23,820 bases of DNA from CAZCGA01 sp964498075 (GCA_964498075.1 CAZCGA010000104.1:1-23820); one strand, 5' to 3'; shown: positions 7,926 to 15,987, counted from the first letter of the stretch. Notes: generated from the letters alone by a model not told the origin. Translations and numbers: made by a program.

Positions 7926-8533
7926 CGCCGACCGCGCAGCGCGCCCGTGGCGTAGCGGGCATCCACCGGAAGGCGCGGTAGCGAGCCGCCCGCCAGCAGC
8001 CGGAGCAGCTCCGCATCGGCGTCGTACGCCAGCGGCGGAAAGGGGCCGCCGACCGGCACCCAGCAGAGGTCGCACAGATCGTCCCCGGCCGTCAGCGCAC
8101 CCCCCACCGGCGTCGCCGAGACCGCGACGACCAGCGCATGCAGCGCGTGTGTCAGGTAGTTGAAGGTCACGTTGAGTATGCCGGTGACCTCCACGTCGAG
8201 CCCAGTCTCTTCCTTGGTTTCACGCCGGGCTGCGGTGAGGAAGTCTTCGTCGAACTCGATGAACCCCGCCGGGAAACTCCAACGGCCGCCGAATGCTGCG
8301 TCCGACACGCGCTGGCCCAGCAGCACCTGATCCTCTTGTGTCACGACGACGGCGACACCCGGTGCCGGATTGCGGTAGTGAACGTAGCGGCACTGCGGAC
8401 ACAGCGGCCGCACACGTCCACCGACCTGATCGCGTACGGACAGGGCACCGCATCGGGGGCAGAAGCGGCGATCGTCCGTGCCGCCGTTGCCCTCGTAGGC
8501 GTGAAACACTTGGCGTCGACTGCTCGCTTCCAT
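7922..8533 (-). CDS. Nudix hydrolase with N-terminal zinc ribbon
   Basis: A 203-residue protein. Residues 25-48 hold a zinc ribbon (FCPRCG and LCPQCR). The Nudix fold follows, with NPAPGVAVVV and a complete Nudix box GX5EX7REX2EEXG running from GFIEFDEDF to RRETKEETG at about 90-111. This architecture is known from NudC-like NADH pyrophosphatases and related nucleoside-diphosphate-linked hydrolases; a NudC-specific SQPWPFPxS motif is not seen, so the exact substrate is open. A GGAAGG ribosome site precedes ATG 8533. It is first of a two-gene operon with the nitrilase (4-bp stop-start overlap) and is divergent from a LysR regulator that may control it. Confidence 0.9.
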   Translation of the reverse strand: MEASSRRQVFHAYEGNGGTDDRRFCPRCGALSVRDQVGGRVRPLCPQCRYVHYRNPAPGVAVVVTQEDQVLLGQRVSDAAFGGRWSFPAGFIEFDEDFLTAARRETKEETGLDVEVTGILNVTFNYLTHALHALVVAVSATPVGGALTAGDDLCDLCWVPVGGPFPPLAYDADAELLRLLAGGSLPRLPVDARYATGALRGRR

Positions 8534-8650
8534 GTGACCCTGCCTTCCCTCGGGCTGATTGTGTCAGCGCGATCTTCGCAGAGTGCGCCGTATAGTCAAT
8601 TCTAGGAAACTGATGTACGTTCGAAGCGTTGCCTTTGGGCGAGGTGGCTC

Positions 8651-9577
8651 GTGACTCTGGAGGATCTCCGCGTGTTCAACGCCGTGTGCGAGGCGCAGAA
8701 CCTGAGCAGCGTGGCGCGCACCCTCGGCTGTACGCAGCCCGCGGTGGCCCAGCACGTCGGCCGCTTGGAGCGTGAGCTGGGTGTCGCGTTGCTCGAACGG
8801 ACCCGCAAAGGCGTCGTCCTGACCGCCGCCGGGCGCATCGTGTACGAAGCCACGAGCACGGGCCTGGGAGCGCTGGCGCTGGCGCGGCGGGAGATCGAAC
8901 GCCTGCGCTTGGGTGAGACCGGACGGTTGTCGATCGCGACCGGCGGAACGACGGTGCGTCACTTCCTGCGCGACGCCGTCATCCAGTTTCGCAAACGGCA
9001 TCCCGACGTGACGCTCCACTTTGAACCTGTGAGCTCCACACAACAATGCCTCGACGCCGTCGCGCGACGGTCGGCGGACATGGCGCTGGTCACGCTGAGC
9101 GGCGATCTGCGCGGCTTCGAGCACCGGCTGCTGATGGAGCATCCGCTGGTTCTCGTAGTGCGGCGCGACGACGCGCTGGCCGCACGCCGGTCCATCCGCG
9201 TTCGTGATCTCGAGTCGATCCGTTACATCTCACTGTCGCAAGCCACATCGAGTCACCGGCTCATCAGCGAAGCCGTCGCCAAGGAGGGGATCGCGCTGAC
9301 GCCGACGGCGCGGGTCGACGACTTCGACACCGCGAACCTGTTTGTCGAGCTGGGCTTTGGGCACGCCATCGTACCTGCCGTTCAGGGCCGGAACTTCGAA
9401 CGCAGCGGGCGCGTCAAGGCCGTCCCCATTCGCGGCCTGCCGCCCGTCCCGGTCGGCTGGGCCGCCCGCCGTTTCCAGCTGCTGCCTCCGATTGCGACCG
9501 AGTTCATGGAGATTGTCGCCGACACCGCAAAGCAATGGAAGGACATCCCCGGCGTGAAGATCATCGCGCGCCATTGA
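8651..9577 (+). CDS. LysR-family transcriptional regulator
   Basis: A 308-residue protein starting at GTG 8651, with GAGGTGG a few bases upstream. Residues 1-60 are the LysR winged helix (LEDLRVFNAVCEAQNLSSVA, then CTQPAVAQHVGRLERELGVA and LLERTRKGVVLTAAG). Residues ~90-300 are a periplasmic-binding-protein-like effector domain (GRLSIATGGTTVRHFL, ADMALVTL, HPLVLVVRRDDALA). Standard length. It is divergent from the Nudix-nitrilase operon across 117 bp, the classical arrangement for a LysR activator and its target. That gap has a TATAGT hexamer (8591-8596) and several AT-rich symmetrical spots but no T-N11-A box I would insist on. The effector is unknown. Confidence 0.93.
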   Translation: MTLEDLRVFNAVCEAQNLSSVARTLGCTQPAVAQHVGRLERELGVALLERTRKGVVLTAAGRIVYEATSTGLGALALARREIERLRLGETGRLSIATGGTTVRHFLRDAVIQFRKRHPDVTLHFEPVSSTQQCLDAVARRSADMALVTLSGDLRGFEHRLLMEHPLVLVVRRDDALAARRSIRVRDLESIRYISLSQATSSHRLISEAVAKEGIALTPTARVDDFDTANLFVELGFGHAIVPAVQGRNFERSGRVKAVPIRGLPPVPVGWAARRFQLLPPIATEFMEIVADTAKQWKDIPGVKIIARH

Positions 9578-9621
9578 GGCGCTCGGTGCTGTCCGAACTC
9601 GAACCCGGGCGACGCCGGAAA

Positions 9622-9672
9622 CCCAGGGCGTTGCCTTGGGCTGTGATCTGTCGCCCCTTCAGGGCTGAAGGG
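9622..9672. repeat. Hairpin-rich dispersed-type repeat between convergent genes
   Basis: Two stem-loops lie between the LysR and sulfotransferase stop codons: an imperfect CCCAGG...CCTTGGG stem (9622-9640) and a perfect CCCTTCA-GGGC-TGAAGGG stem (9655-9672). The wording (CGCCGGAAACCCAGGGCGTTGCC...TCGCCCCTTCAGGGC, in pieces) resembles intergenic repeats common in planctomycetes and some other phyla, by memory. It may act as a two-way terminator; there is no T-run. Confidence 0.45.
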
Positions 9673-9701
9673 CCTTGAGGTCAGGACAGACCAGCCGCTC
9701 T

Positions 9702-10952
9702 TCAGTCCGTCGCTTCCGAGGCGATGCCGAAGCGCTCCTGATAGGCCGCGTAGCGACGCCGCTCGACGACCGGGTCGAGCCCCGCGTCCGCCAGACGGTA
9801 CCGGTGCGCGCCGTGCTTGTCCTTGGGATTCGCGGCAAGAAAGCGCTGGATGCGCGCCTCCGCATCGGCGGTGAGCTCGATGCCGAAGTGGGCGTAGATT
9901 CGGCGCACCATCGCAACCTCGTTGCCGATGAACTCCGAGAAGTGCATGTCGAAGACCTGATCGTCTCGCAGCAGTCCACGCGCTCGGACATCCATCGTCC
10001 GCTGCAACCCCTGCGCGAGCCGTTCGGTCCAATCCGCGCCGATCGCGACGGGATCGATGGCATCGCTCCCCATGCTGCGCAGCAGCGTGATGAGGCTGGT
10101 CAGCGAGGCAATCACCTTGAGCGGATCGCGATGGGTCTGCACGATGCACGCGTCCGGATAGACCGCCAGCAACGCGTCCAACGCCCACAGGTGTCCGGGC
10201 GACTTCAGCACCCAGCGCTCCGCCGGGCAGCGCCACTGCAAGTACTGCAGCTGCCGGCGATGCGCGGCGTACACCGGCCGCAAGTCGGCGGCGTCGAGCC
10301 ACTGCTGGTAGCTCAGGACGTTGTGCGTCGTGTGGTAGATCATGGTGGCGAAGTCGTGCTGCGTGAGCGCCACGCATTCCTGCGGCAGCTGCGCGCCCAT
10401 CGGGTGCATCGCCTTGAAGCCCGGCAGGATCTTGTCGACCCCGGAGAAGTGCTTCTCGACCTGCGCGATGCGCGGATCGGTGTCGTACGTGGCGCGCTCG
10501 GGCGGCGGCCACGGATGCATCACCTCCCACGTCATCGGCACGCGGTTGCTCGAGTCCTGCGCCAGCAGCTCGTGGAGTATGGTCGTGCCGGTCCGCGGCA
10601 GACCGAGAATGAAGAGCGGCCGGCGGACCTCGCCCGACGCGATCTCGGGATGGCGCTTGCAAGTGTCGACCATGCGCAGGCGGTTCTCCAGCGTGCGCAC
10701 GACATCCGTGCGCCCGATCACGCGCCCGAGCGTCGTCAGCGCCGCCTCGTGCTCGAAGGCATGGAGCAAGATGCGCAGCGGCCCATGAAAGGCCTCGTCG
10801 CCAAAGTCCGACAGACCGGTAATCTTCACCGCGCGATTGAGCAGCGACGATTCGTCGAGGCGGACGAGCGGCAGGCCGGCGGCGCGCAAGGCGCCACCGA
10901 CACCGTTGATGACCCGCAGGCCCAGTGCGCGATGGGGATGGACCGAGCTCAT
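9702..10952 (-). CDS. Sulfotransferase family protein (Sulfotransfer_3 type)
   Basis: A 416-residue sulfotransferase. The PAPS 5'-phosphosulfate loop is LFILGLPRTGTTILHELL (PRTGTT at 119-124) and the 3'-phosphate site is VQTHRDPLKVIASLTSL (HRDP at 274-277). A WVLKSPGHLWALDALLAVYPDA segment lies between them, typical of this long bacterial/animal-like class. It should transfer sulfate from PAPS to a hydroxyl on a lipid, sugar or small molecule; the acceptor is unknown. The ATG at 10952 is preferred to upstream codons because it lies 19 nt after the stop of the SDR gene, whereas longer forms would overlap it. It is last of a probable four-gene run with a second, unlike sulfotransferase and an SDR oxidoreductase, which points to tailoring of one product. 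Confidence 0.9.
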   Translation of the reverse strand: MSSVHPHRALGLRVINGVGGALRAAGLPLVRLDESSLLNRAVKITGLSDFGDEAFHGPLRILLHAFEHEAALTTLGRVIGRTDVVRTLENRLRMVDTCKRHPEIASGEVRRPLFILGLPRTGTTILHELLAQDSSNRVPMTWEVMHPWPPPERATYDTDPRIAQVEKHFSGVDKILPGFKAMHPMGAQLPQECVALTQHDFATMIYHTTHNVLSYQQWLDAADLRPVYAAHRRQLQYLQWRCPAERWVLKSPGHLWALDALLAVYPDACIVQTHRDPLKVIASLTSLITLLRSMGSDAIDPVAIGADWTERLAQGLQRTMDVRARGLLRDDQVFDMHFSEFIGNEVAMVRRIYAHFGIELTADAEARIQRFLAANPKDKHGAHRYRLADAGLDPVVERRRYAAYQERFGIASEATD

Positions 10953-10971
10953 GTCGGCGCAGCCGGCTCTC

Positions 10972-11733
10972 TCACATCCGCCCGCCGTCGACGAGCAAGA
11001 TCTGCCCACTGACGAACGCCGCGGCCTCCGACGCCAGGTACACCGCCAGGCCGACGATGTCTTCGGGCTGTCCGACGCGGCCGACCGCCGTGTTCTCCAG
11101 CGTGCGGAGGAGGATGGCGTCGTTGCCGGTGAGCGCCGCGGAGAAGCGCGTGTCGATGAGCCCCGGTGCGATGGCGTTCACGGTGATGCCGCTGCGTCCC
11201 AGCTCCGCCGCCAGGACTTTGGTCAGCGCATTCACGCCGGCCTTGGTGATGCTGTACACGCTCAGCGCGGGCATGGGGTTCACGCCACCGATGGACGAGA
11301 TGTTGATGATGCGCCCCCATTTGCGCGCCTGCATGCCCGGAGCGATCGCCTTGGCCAGCAGGTATGGGCCCTTCAGGTTCACCTCGAACGTCTTGTCCCA
11401 GGCGGCTTCCTCGACCGTCGTGAGGCCGCCCATCGTCGGGTTGGTGCCAGCGTTGTTGACCAGGATGTCGATCCCACCCCACGCGGTGTCGACGCGATCC
11501 ACCAGCGCACGAATGTCACCGCCCTTTCCCACGTGCGTGGGGACCACCATTGCCCGCCGGCCGGTGCGCTCGACGTCCTGCGCCACGCTCTGCAGATCCG
11601 CTTCCTTCCGACTTGCCAGCACGACATCGGCACCGGCCTCCGCCAAGCCGAGCGCAATGGCGCGCCCGATGCCCCGGCTCGCGCCCGTCACCAGCGCCCG
11701 CTTCCCATCCAGTCGAAAGCGATCCAGAATCAT
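10972..11733 (-). CDS. SDR-family oxidoreductase (FabG-like)
   Basis: A 253-residue classical short-chain dehydrogenase/reductase. Seen: nucleotide loop VTGASRGIGRAIA near residues 15-27, NNAG near 90, the catalytic Ser in INISSIGG, the YSITKAG pair (Tyr and Lys four apart), and the closing SGQILLVDGG. The basic SRK after the second strand suggests NADP preference. It should interconvert a ketone and an alcohol on an unknown substrate. The start at 11733 follows a GGGGGGAG ribosome site and gives the canonical N-terminus MILDRFRLDGKRALVTG; upstream in-frame codons would add 34 non-SDR residues overlapping the sulfotransferase region. It lies between two sulfotransferase genes in one direction, so it may prepare or modify the sulfated acceptor. 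Confidence 0.94.
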   Translation of the reverse strand: MILDRFRLDGKRALVTGASRGIGRAIALGLAEAGADVVLASRKEADLQSVAQDVERTGRRAMVVPTHVGKGGDIRALVDRVDTAWGGIDILVNNAGTNPTMGGLTTVEEAAWDKTFEVNLKGPYLLAKAIAPGMQARKWGRIINISSIGGVNPMPALSVYSITKAGVNALTKVLAAELGRSGITVNAIAPGLIDTRFSAALTGNDAILLRTLENTAVGRVGQPEDIVGLAVYLASEAAAFVSGQILLVDGGRM

Positions 11734-11773
11734 CTCCCCCCCTTGTCCCGCTGCGCCGGTCGATCGTGCAGTG

Positions 11774-12811
11774 TTAGCCGCGCAGCAAGACGTCGCAGAG
11801 CATCCGCGTGCGCCGGACGACTCGTCCGAGAGCATTCTTCTGGATGTTACGCCGGAGCAACACCAGCAGCTTGCGTTCGAGCCGGAAGCGGTCGAGCAGC
11901 GGCGGGCGCGGCGGCCGCTGCCCGCTGCGCTTGGCTACCTCCTCGACCGGCGCGAAGAAGGAGGCGCGCGGAAATCCCCAGCGCTCGAGGTCGGGGTCGT
12001 CGATCGTCGCGATCATCTGCTGTACGAGGCGCAGCTTGGTCGCGTCCTGGGCGAGCTCGGTGGCCCACTTCTCGATCGATTCGGTCATCGGCCGCGTGTG
12101 CTTGTCGACGGTGAGCGGGTCGCCGAGGCCTTTGGAGTCGTGCTCGTGCTGTCCGTACTCGATGATGTCGGGCTCGAAGGGCAGCTCCAGGAAGTCGCAG
12201 ACGCGTCGCATCTCGGCTTCCGGGTGCTGCACCAGCTGCTCGTAGCCGATCTGGATGAGCGGCGCGTTGCGCTCGCGCAGGAAGCGCGCCATAGCCGGTA
12301 CGTACCGGTTGAGGATCGGGTTGAAGCGGCGCGCCGCCTCGTAGTCGCCGTCGAAGAAGGAGTTGGCGTACGAGCTGAACACCGCCGCGGGATGCCGTGT
12401 GAGCACGACATAGCGCGCCCGTGGGTACAGCTTGGTGATGAACGGCAGCACCAGCGCGTTGGCCGGTGTCTTGTCGAGAAACCACGGCTTGCCTTTGCCG
12501 CGCGCCGCCAGCATGCGGCCGTAGAGGACGTCGGTGTAGGCGCGGCAGGCGTCGAGATAGTCCGCCTCGCCATGCGGCAGCTCGGCGACGAACTGGCGCA
12601 CCGACTGCGCCGCCTGCAGGTGATCGAAGGGAGCGGCGTCGACCGTGTCGTAGTAGCCGAGGTGCGCCAGCGGCGTCAGCAAGTGCGGCTCGGCGCGGCT
12701 GTAGATGGCCGAGTGCGAGCCGAGCATCCGCATCAGCAGGGTCGTCCCCGACCGCGGCGGACCGATGACGAAGAGCAGCCGCGGTTCCATCGACTCGATC
12801 GCGAGGCTCAT
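11774..12811 (-). CDS. Sulfotransferase family protein, second type
   Basis: About 345 residues with the PAPS loop very near the N-terminus: LLFVIGPPRSGTTLLMRML (PRSGTT at about 19-24), a PWFLDKTPANAL segment, and the 3'-phosphate site VVLTRHPAAVFSSYANSFF. The C-terminus is basic (LLRRNIQKNALGRVVRRTRM), as in membrane-associated members. It shares the fold with the downstream sulfotransferase but little beyond motifs, so it is not a recent duplicate. ATG 12811 is chosen; a TTG at 12838 directly after the stop of the HNH gene (TGATTG) with AAGGA 4 nt ahead is a real alternative that would imply tight coupling. The gap to the SDR gene is about 40 bp. Confidence 0.88.
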   Translation of the reverse strand: MSLAIESMEPRLLFVIGPPRSGTTLLMRMLGSHSAIYSRAEPHLLTPLAHLGYYDTVDAAPFDHLQAAQSVRQFVAELPHGEADYLDACRAYTDVLYGRMLAARGKGKPWFLDKTPANALVLPFITKLYPRARYVVLTRHPAAVFSSYANSFFDGDYEAARRFNPILNRYVPAMARFLRERNAPLIQIGYEQLVQHPEAEMRRVCDFLELPFEPDIIEYGQHEHDSKGLGDPLTVDKHTRPMTESIEKWATELAQDATKLRLVQQMIATIDDPDLERWGFPRASFFAPVEEVAKRSGQRPPRPPLLDRFRLERKLLVLLRRNIQKNALGRVVRRTRMLCDVLLRG

Positions 12812-12838
12812 GCTTGTAGGGCGGTTCGGGAACCTCAA

Positions 12839-13168
12839 TCAGTCCTTGCCGGAGAGGTAATCGGCGAGGATGCTGCGGCTGTGCTCGTCGTCGTGACAAT
12901 ACACGCACAGGTTCTCCCAGTTGCTGCCGTCAGGTGGGTTGTTGTTGTGGTTGCCATCCCTGTGGTGCACGGTGAGCAGCTGGAGGTTGGACGCATCGAA
13001 CTCGCGCGCACACTTGGCGCAGATCCAGCCGTGGATGTCCAGCGACCGGGCGCGATACCCTTGCTGCCGCGTCACGGCCGCAGCACGTGCGGCGCGGATC
13101 ACCGCCTCGGCGTCGGTCTTCGGCGCACCGCTGCGGGGTCGCCGGGTGGGTCGGAACGTGCGGGTCAT
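12839..13168 (-). CDS. yajD: HNH nuclease, YajD type
   Basis: A 109-residue HNH protein closely matching the YajD pattern: GWICAKCAREF (zinc CxxC, about 47-57), then LTVHHRDGNHNNNPPDGSNW (about 65-84) with the HH catalytic/metal pair, and NLCVYCHDDEHS with the second CxxC and final His. A basic, disordered N-terminus (RPTRRPRSG) precedes. HNH domains cut DNA or RNA through one metal ion; the cellular role of YajD is unknown. It is first in the run leading to the sulfotransferase genes, but co-transcription does not imply shared function. A perfect TATAAT lies 9 nt before the ATG and there is no evident ribosome site, so the message may be nearly leaderless. Confidence 0.92.
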   Translation of the reverse strand: MTRTFRPTRRPRSGAPKTDAEAVIRAARAAAVTRQQGYRARSLDIHGWICAKCAREFDASNLQLLTVHHRDGNHNNNPPDGSNWENLCVYCHDDEHSRSILADYLSGKD

Positions 13169-13177
13169 GGGCGCCCG

Positions 13178-13183
13178 ATTATA
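13178..13183 (-). promoter_or_regulatory. Consensus -10 box upstream of the yajD-type gene
   Basis: TATAAT on the minus strand ends 9 nt before ATG 13168, with only a weak TGGTCG at the -35 distance (17 bp). It would start transcription about 2-4 nt before the ATG. Confidence 0.45.
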
Positions 13184-13268
13184 GCGACCGGGTCATGGCA
13201 CGACCAGCAGCGCCACAGTCGATCCGCGTAGCGTCGCGGGCGATCTACAGGTATCTGTGTCCCCCACG

Positions 13269-15770
13269 ATGCTGCCCGTCGGGCTCGTACAGCGAATGGC
13301 CGCCGTCGTGCCGGCCGATGCGGCCTCCGCTGCCCTGCTGATCGCGGCGGCGATCATGACGCTCATCTGCGGCGTCGCGCGGCGCCGCGGCGGCTTCGTG
13401 CGATCGGTCCCCGGCGTGCTGTTCGTCGGCATCGGGGCTGCCGCGTTCTGGCCTCTCCCCCTGCCGGGTGCGGCATGGGCCACCCCGCGGGTCACCCTCA
13501 TCGCAGCCGCGACGGCGCTGGCGATCCACGTCTTGCTCCATCGCACCGACCGCACCGAACCGCGGGACAGCCCGACGGGGTCGACACGTGGTGCCCGTGT
13601 TTACCTGGGCGCGACGCTGCTGATCGCTGCCGCGCTCCTGCTGGATGATCTCGGTGGGTACGCCGGCACATTGCTCACCTGGGAATCCTCAGTGACCGCC
13701 GGCTTCGCGGACGCCTACCTGCGGGGGCAAGGTATCGAGAGCTTTGTCGCCCAGCGACTGCTCTGGGACGACGGCATTCTGAGCGCCGGCCACACCAGCC
13801 TCTTCTACGGGGCGCCGACGTATGCGCTGTTTCACGTTGCCGGCTTCTCGCCGTGGACCCTGCGCATCGCCGCAGTGATCGCCACGCTGCTCAGCGTGCT
13901 GACGATCTACGCCTACGGCCGTCGGTTCTTCGGCCCGGTCGTTGGCGGTGCTATGGCTGTTTTGTTCGCCTTGAACACCGCCGTCCTCTTCTATGGCCGC
14001 TACGGCAGCTCGCCGGCGGGGACTCTACTCGCGGTGTTGTTGGCGCTCTTCGCCACGTGGCTCTTCCTGGACCGCGATCGCTCCGCGTGGTGGATGGGCG
14101 CCGTGTGCGCCGCGGCGTTGTATGCCGCGACGCTGCAATACTCCCCGGCGCGGCCCGTGGTGCTCGTCCTCCTCGGCATGATCCCGCTTGTACTCGCGTA
14201 CCAGTGGCGGCGGCTGTGGTGGCAGCGGCTGGTGGGCATCGTGGTGATTGCTGCCGGGGTCGTTGTCGTCTGGCAGGTGCAGCGCGCGCATCACGTCGCG
14301 TCATCGTTTCTGGCAGCGCGTGGGGAGCAGTTCTTCGAGTTCCTTCAAGCTCCGGAGCAGATCTCGCCGCTGTTCGGCAAGGAGATGCTCGGCTCGCACA
14401 TGGATCCCGATGCGCTCACTTGCTGCGATACGGTTGAGCTGCTGTACCGCGTCGTGGAGACGACCGCGCCGCAGTACCTCAGTGTTCTCGTCCCGCCCGC
14501 CCGGCTACCCGCGCACGGCAAGGTGATCGATCTCGACCCGCCACCGCTGCAACTCTATTATGCCCCGTTCGGGCTGTTCATCGTGTGGGGCCTCGTGCAT
14601 GCGGTGTTGCGGCTTCCCTCGTGGCGTCATGTCTGCCTGCTGGCGTGGTTTGCATTCAGCTCGCTGGCGCTCCTGCTCACCAATCGGGTCGACGCGCACC
14701 GCGCGCTGATGCTGGTCGTGCCCCTGGTGATCTGGGCGGCGCTCGGCGTCTGGGAAGCGGTGCGGCTCATGCAGGAGGCCTACCTGCCGCGCGGCGTGCA
14801 GCACTTGCTGGCGGCGGGGTTGATCGTGACGCTGATCGAGCACAACGTGAACGTGCTCTCCGACTCTGAGGTCCGCCCTCCGCAGGCGGCGCAAGACATC
14901 GCTGCTGAAATCGAGGGGATTGAGGGTCCGGTCATACTGGGTGCCCTGTGGAACCATCGCGAAGTCGGCTGGGCGCATCTGGCCATGCTGGAGCGCGCGC
15001 GCCGTGACCTCCGGTCCACCGGGACGCTGTTGCCCGAGGGATTGCTGCACGGCTTGGCCAACAGCGGCGTCGTTCCGGACGAAACGTACGTGCAGCAGCT
15101 GTACCGGCGCGTCGGCGCAGCAACTGTCCTCCTTACGCCGGCGGAGAAGTTTTATCCGGTCGCGGCGGCGCTGCAACGGCGCGGTGTACGGGTAGCAGAA
15201 CGCGGCTCCGCCGGCTTCAGGATGCTGCGGTTCGATGCCGGCGCGGCCTCCACTGGAGTGTCGGATGCGCAGGTCCAACCGCTGCCGGCGATCGAGATCC
15301 CGCCGACCCCGACGCCGGTCGCTCTGCGCGAAGGACGAAGGATCTTCCTGACGGAACGGATCCCGACGGAAGTGAAATACGGCTTCGCGCCACCGGAGAC
15401 CAACCGACAGTACAACGGCGAGCCGATCGTGATGGGCGGCGTGCGCTACGAGCGCGGGCTCGGCACGCACGCCTGGTGTCGCATGACCTACGCGGTGCCG
15501 CCGGGCGCGACGAGCTTCCAGGCCATCGTGGGGCTGTCCGATTCGGTCAAGGACTGCCCGGCCGCGGCGGTCACCTTCGAGGTGCGCGACGAGCACGATC
15601 GGTTGCTCTCCACCACCGCGCAAGTGGATCCGACCACACCGCCGCAAGCGTTCGAAGTGGACGTCAGTCGGGTCACGGCGATCACGCTGGTGACGACCGA
15701 AGGCGGAAACGGCCGCGACTGTGATCATGCCAACTGGGCTGTCCCGGCGTTTCTCGTCCGGGCCCCTTGA
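13269..15770 (+). CDS. GT-C membrane glycosyltransferase-like protein with C-terminal NPCBM module (paralogue A)
   Basis: About 833 residues. A multi-pass region (about 15-535, roughly 11-13 hydrophobic segments) has PMT/GT39-like organisation, then a soluble region, a PPTPTP linker near 680, and a C-terminal NPCBM-type beta domain (about 702-833: GGVRYERGLGTHAWCRMTY, FQAIVGLSDS, GNGRDCDHANWA). GT-C enzymes move sugars from polyprenyl-phosphate carriers outside the membrane; NPCBM modules bind carbohydrate. In the first extracytoplasmic loop the usual Asp-Glu pair is replaced by WESSVTAGFADAY (about 138-150), so catalysis may use other acids or be lost. The ATG at 13269 is chosen because MLPVGLVQ aligns with MLAFVFAQ of paralogue B (19994); GTG 13257 is the alternative. 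The stop codon lies inside a 14-bp repeat flanking a palindromic element. Confidence 0.82.
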   Translation: MLPVGLVQRMAAVVPADAASAALLIAAAIMTLICGVARRRGGFVRSVPGVLFVGIGAAAFWPLPLPGAAWATPRVTLIAAATALAIHVLLHRTDRTEPRDSPTGSTRGARVYLGATLLIAAALLLDDLGGYAGTLLTWESSVTAGFADAYLRGQGIESFVAQRLLWDDGILSAGHTSLFYGAPTYALFHVAGFSPWTLRIAAVIATLLSVLTIYAYGRRFFGPVVGGAMAVLFALNTAVLFYGRYGSSPAGTLLAVLLALFATWLFLDRDRSAWWMGAVCAAALYAATLQYSPARPVVLVLLGMIPLVLAYQWRRLWWQRLVGIVVIAAGVVVVWQVQRAHHVASSFLAARGEQFFEFLQAPEQISPLFGKEMLGSHMDPDALTCCDTVELLYRVVETTAPQYLSVLVPPARLPAHGKVIDLDPPPLQLYYAPFGLFIVWGLVHAVLRLPSWRHVCLLAWFAFSSLALLLTNRVDAHRALMLVVPLVIWAALGVWEAVRLMQEAYLPRGVQHLLAAGLIVTLIEHNVNVLSDSEVRPPQAAQDIAAEIEGIEGPVILGALWNHREVGWAHLAMLERARRDLRSTGTLLPEGLLHGLANSGVVPDETYVQQLYRRVGAATVLLTPAEKFYPVAAALQRRGVRVAERGSAGFRMLRFDAGAASTGVSDAQVQPLPAIEIPPTPTPVALREGRRIFLTERIPTEVKYGFAPPETNRQYNGEPIVMGGVRYERGLGTHAWCRMTYAVPPGATSFQAIVGLSDSVKDCPAAAVTFEVRDEHDRLLSTTAQVDPTTPPQAFEVDVSRVTAITLVTTEGGNGRDCDHANWAVPAFLVRAP

Positions 15771-15987
15771 AGGACTGTCGATTTTCTCCGAGGCAGCCCC
15801 TCGATACGGCCCCTGAGAACCCTTCGATACGGCGCCAAAGAAGGGCGCCTACTCAGGAGGGGCCTACTCGGGGCGAACGGATTTCGAGATCTCTTCTGGA
15901 GACCCCTCCTCCGTTCACCCCGAGTAGCCCCGTTCTTTTCGCGGCGTATCGAGGGGCGCCGCTGTTTATCGACGGCCCCTTGAAGGA
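15761..15987. repeat. 199-bp palindromic element (15775-15973) flanked by 14-bp direct repeats
   Basis: GGCCCCTTGAAGGA occurs at 15761-15774 and 15974-15987. The interval is a two-tier palindrome: GTCGAT/ATCGAC at the ends (15777-15782 and 15968-15973), CCCCTCGATACG/CGTATCGAGGGG (15797-15808 and 15945-15956, perfect), and an 18-bp inner pair with one mismatch (15864-15881 and 15910-15927, CTACTCGGGG...). An extra CCTTCGATACGGC copy lies at 15821-15833. No gene is present. It fits a MITE-like insertion or dispersed palindromic repeat, and sits between two convergent genes where it could also end transcription. Confidence 0.65.

Noticed and set aside
8534..8650. LysR T-N11-A operator in the Nudix/LysR gap
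   Set aside because: Several AT-rich symmetrical spots exist, but none is distinct enough to call.
10925..13231. 768-codon plus-strand frame across the sulfotransferase/SDR genes
   Set aside because: It spans several genes with strong motifs on the other strand and contains no recognisable domain.
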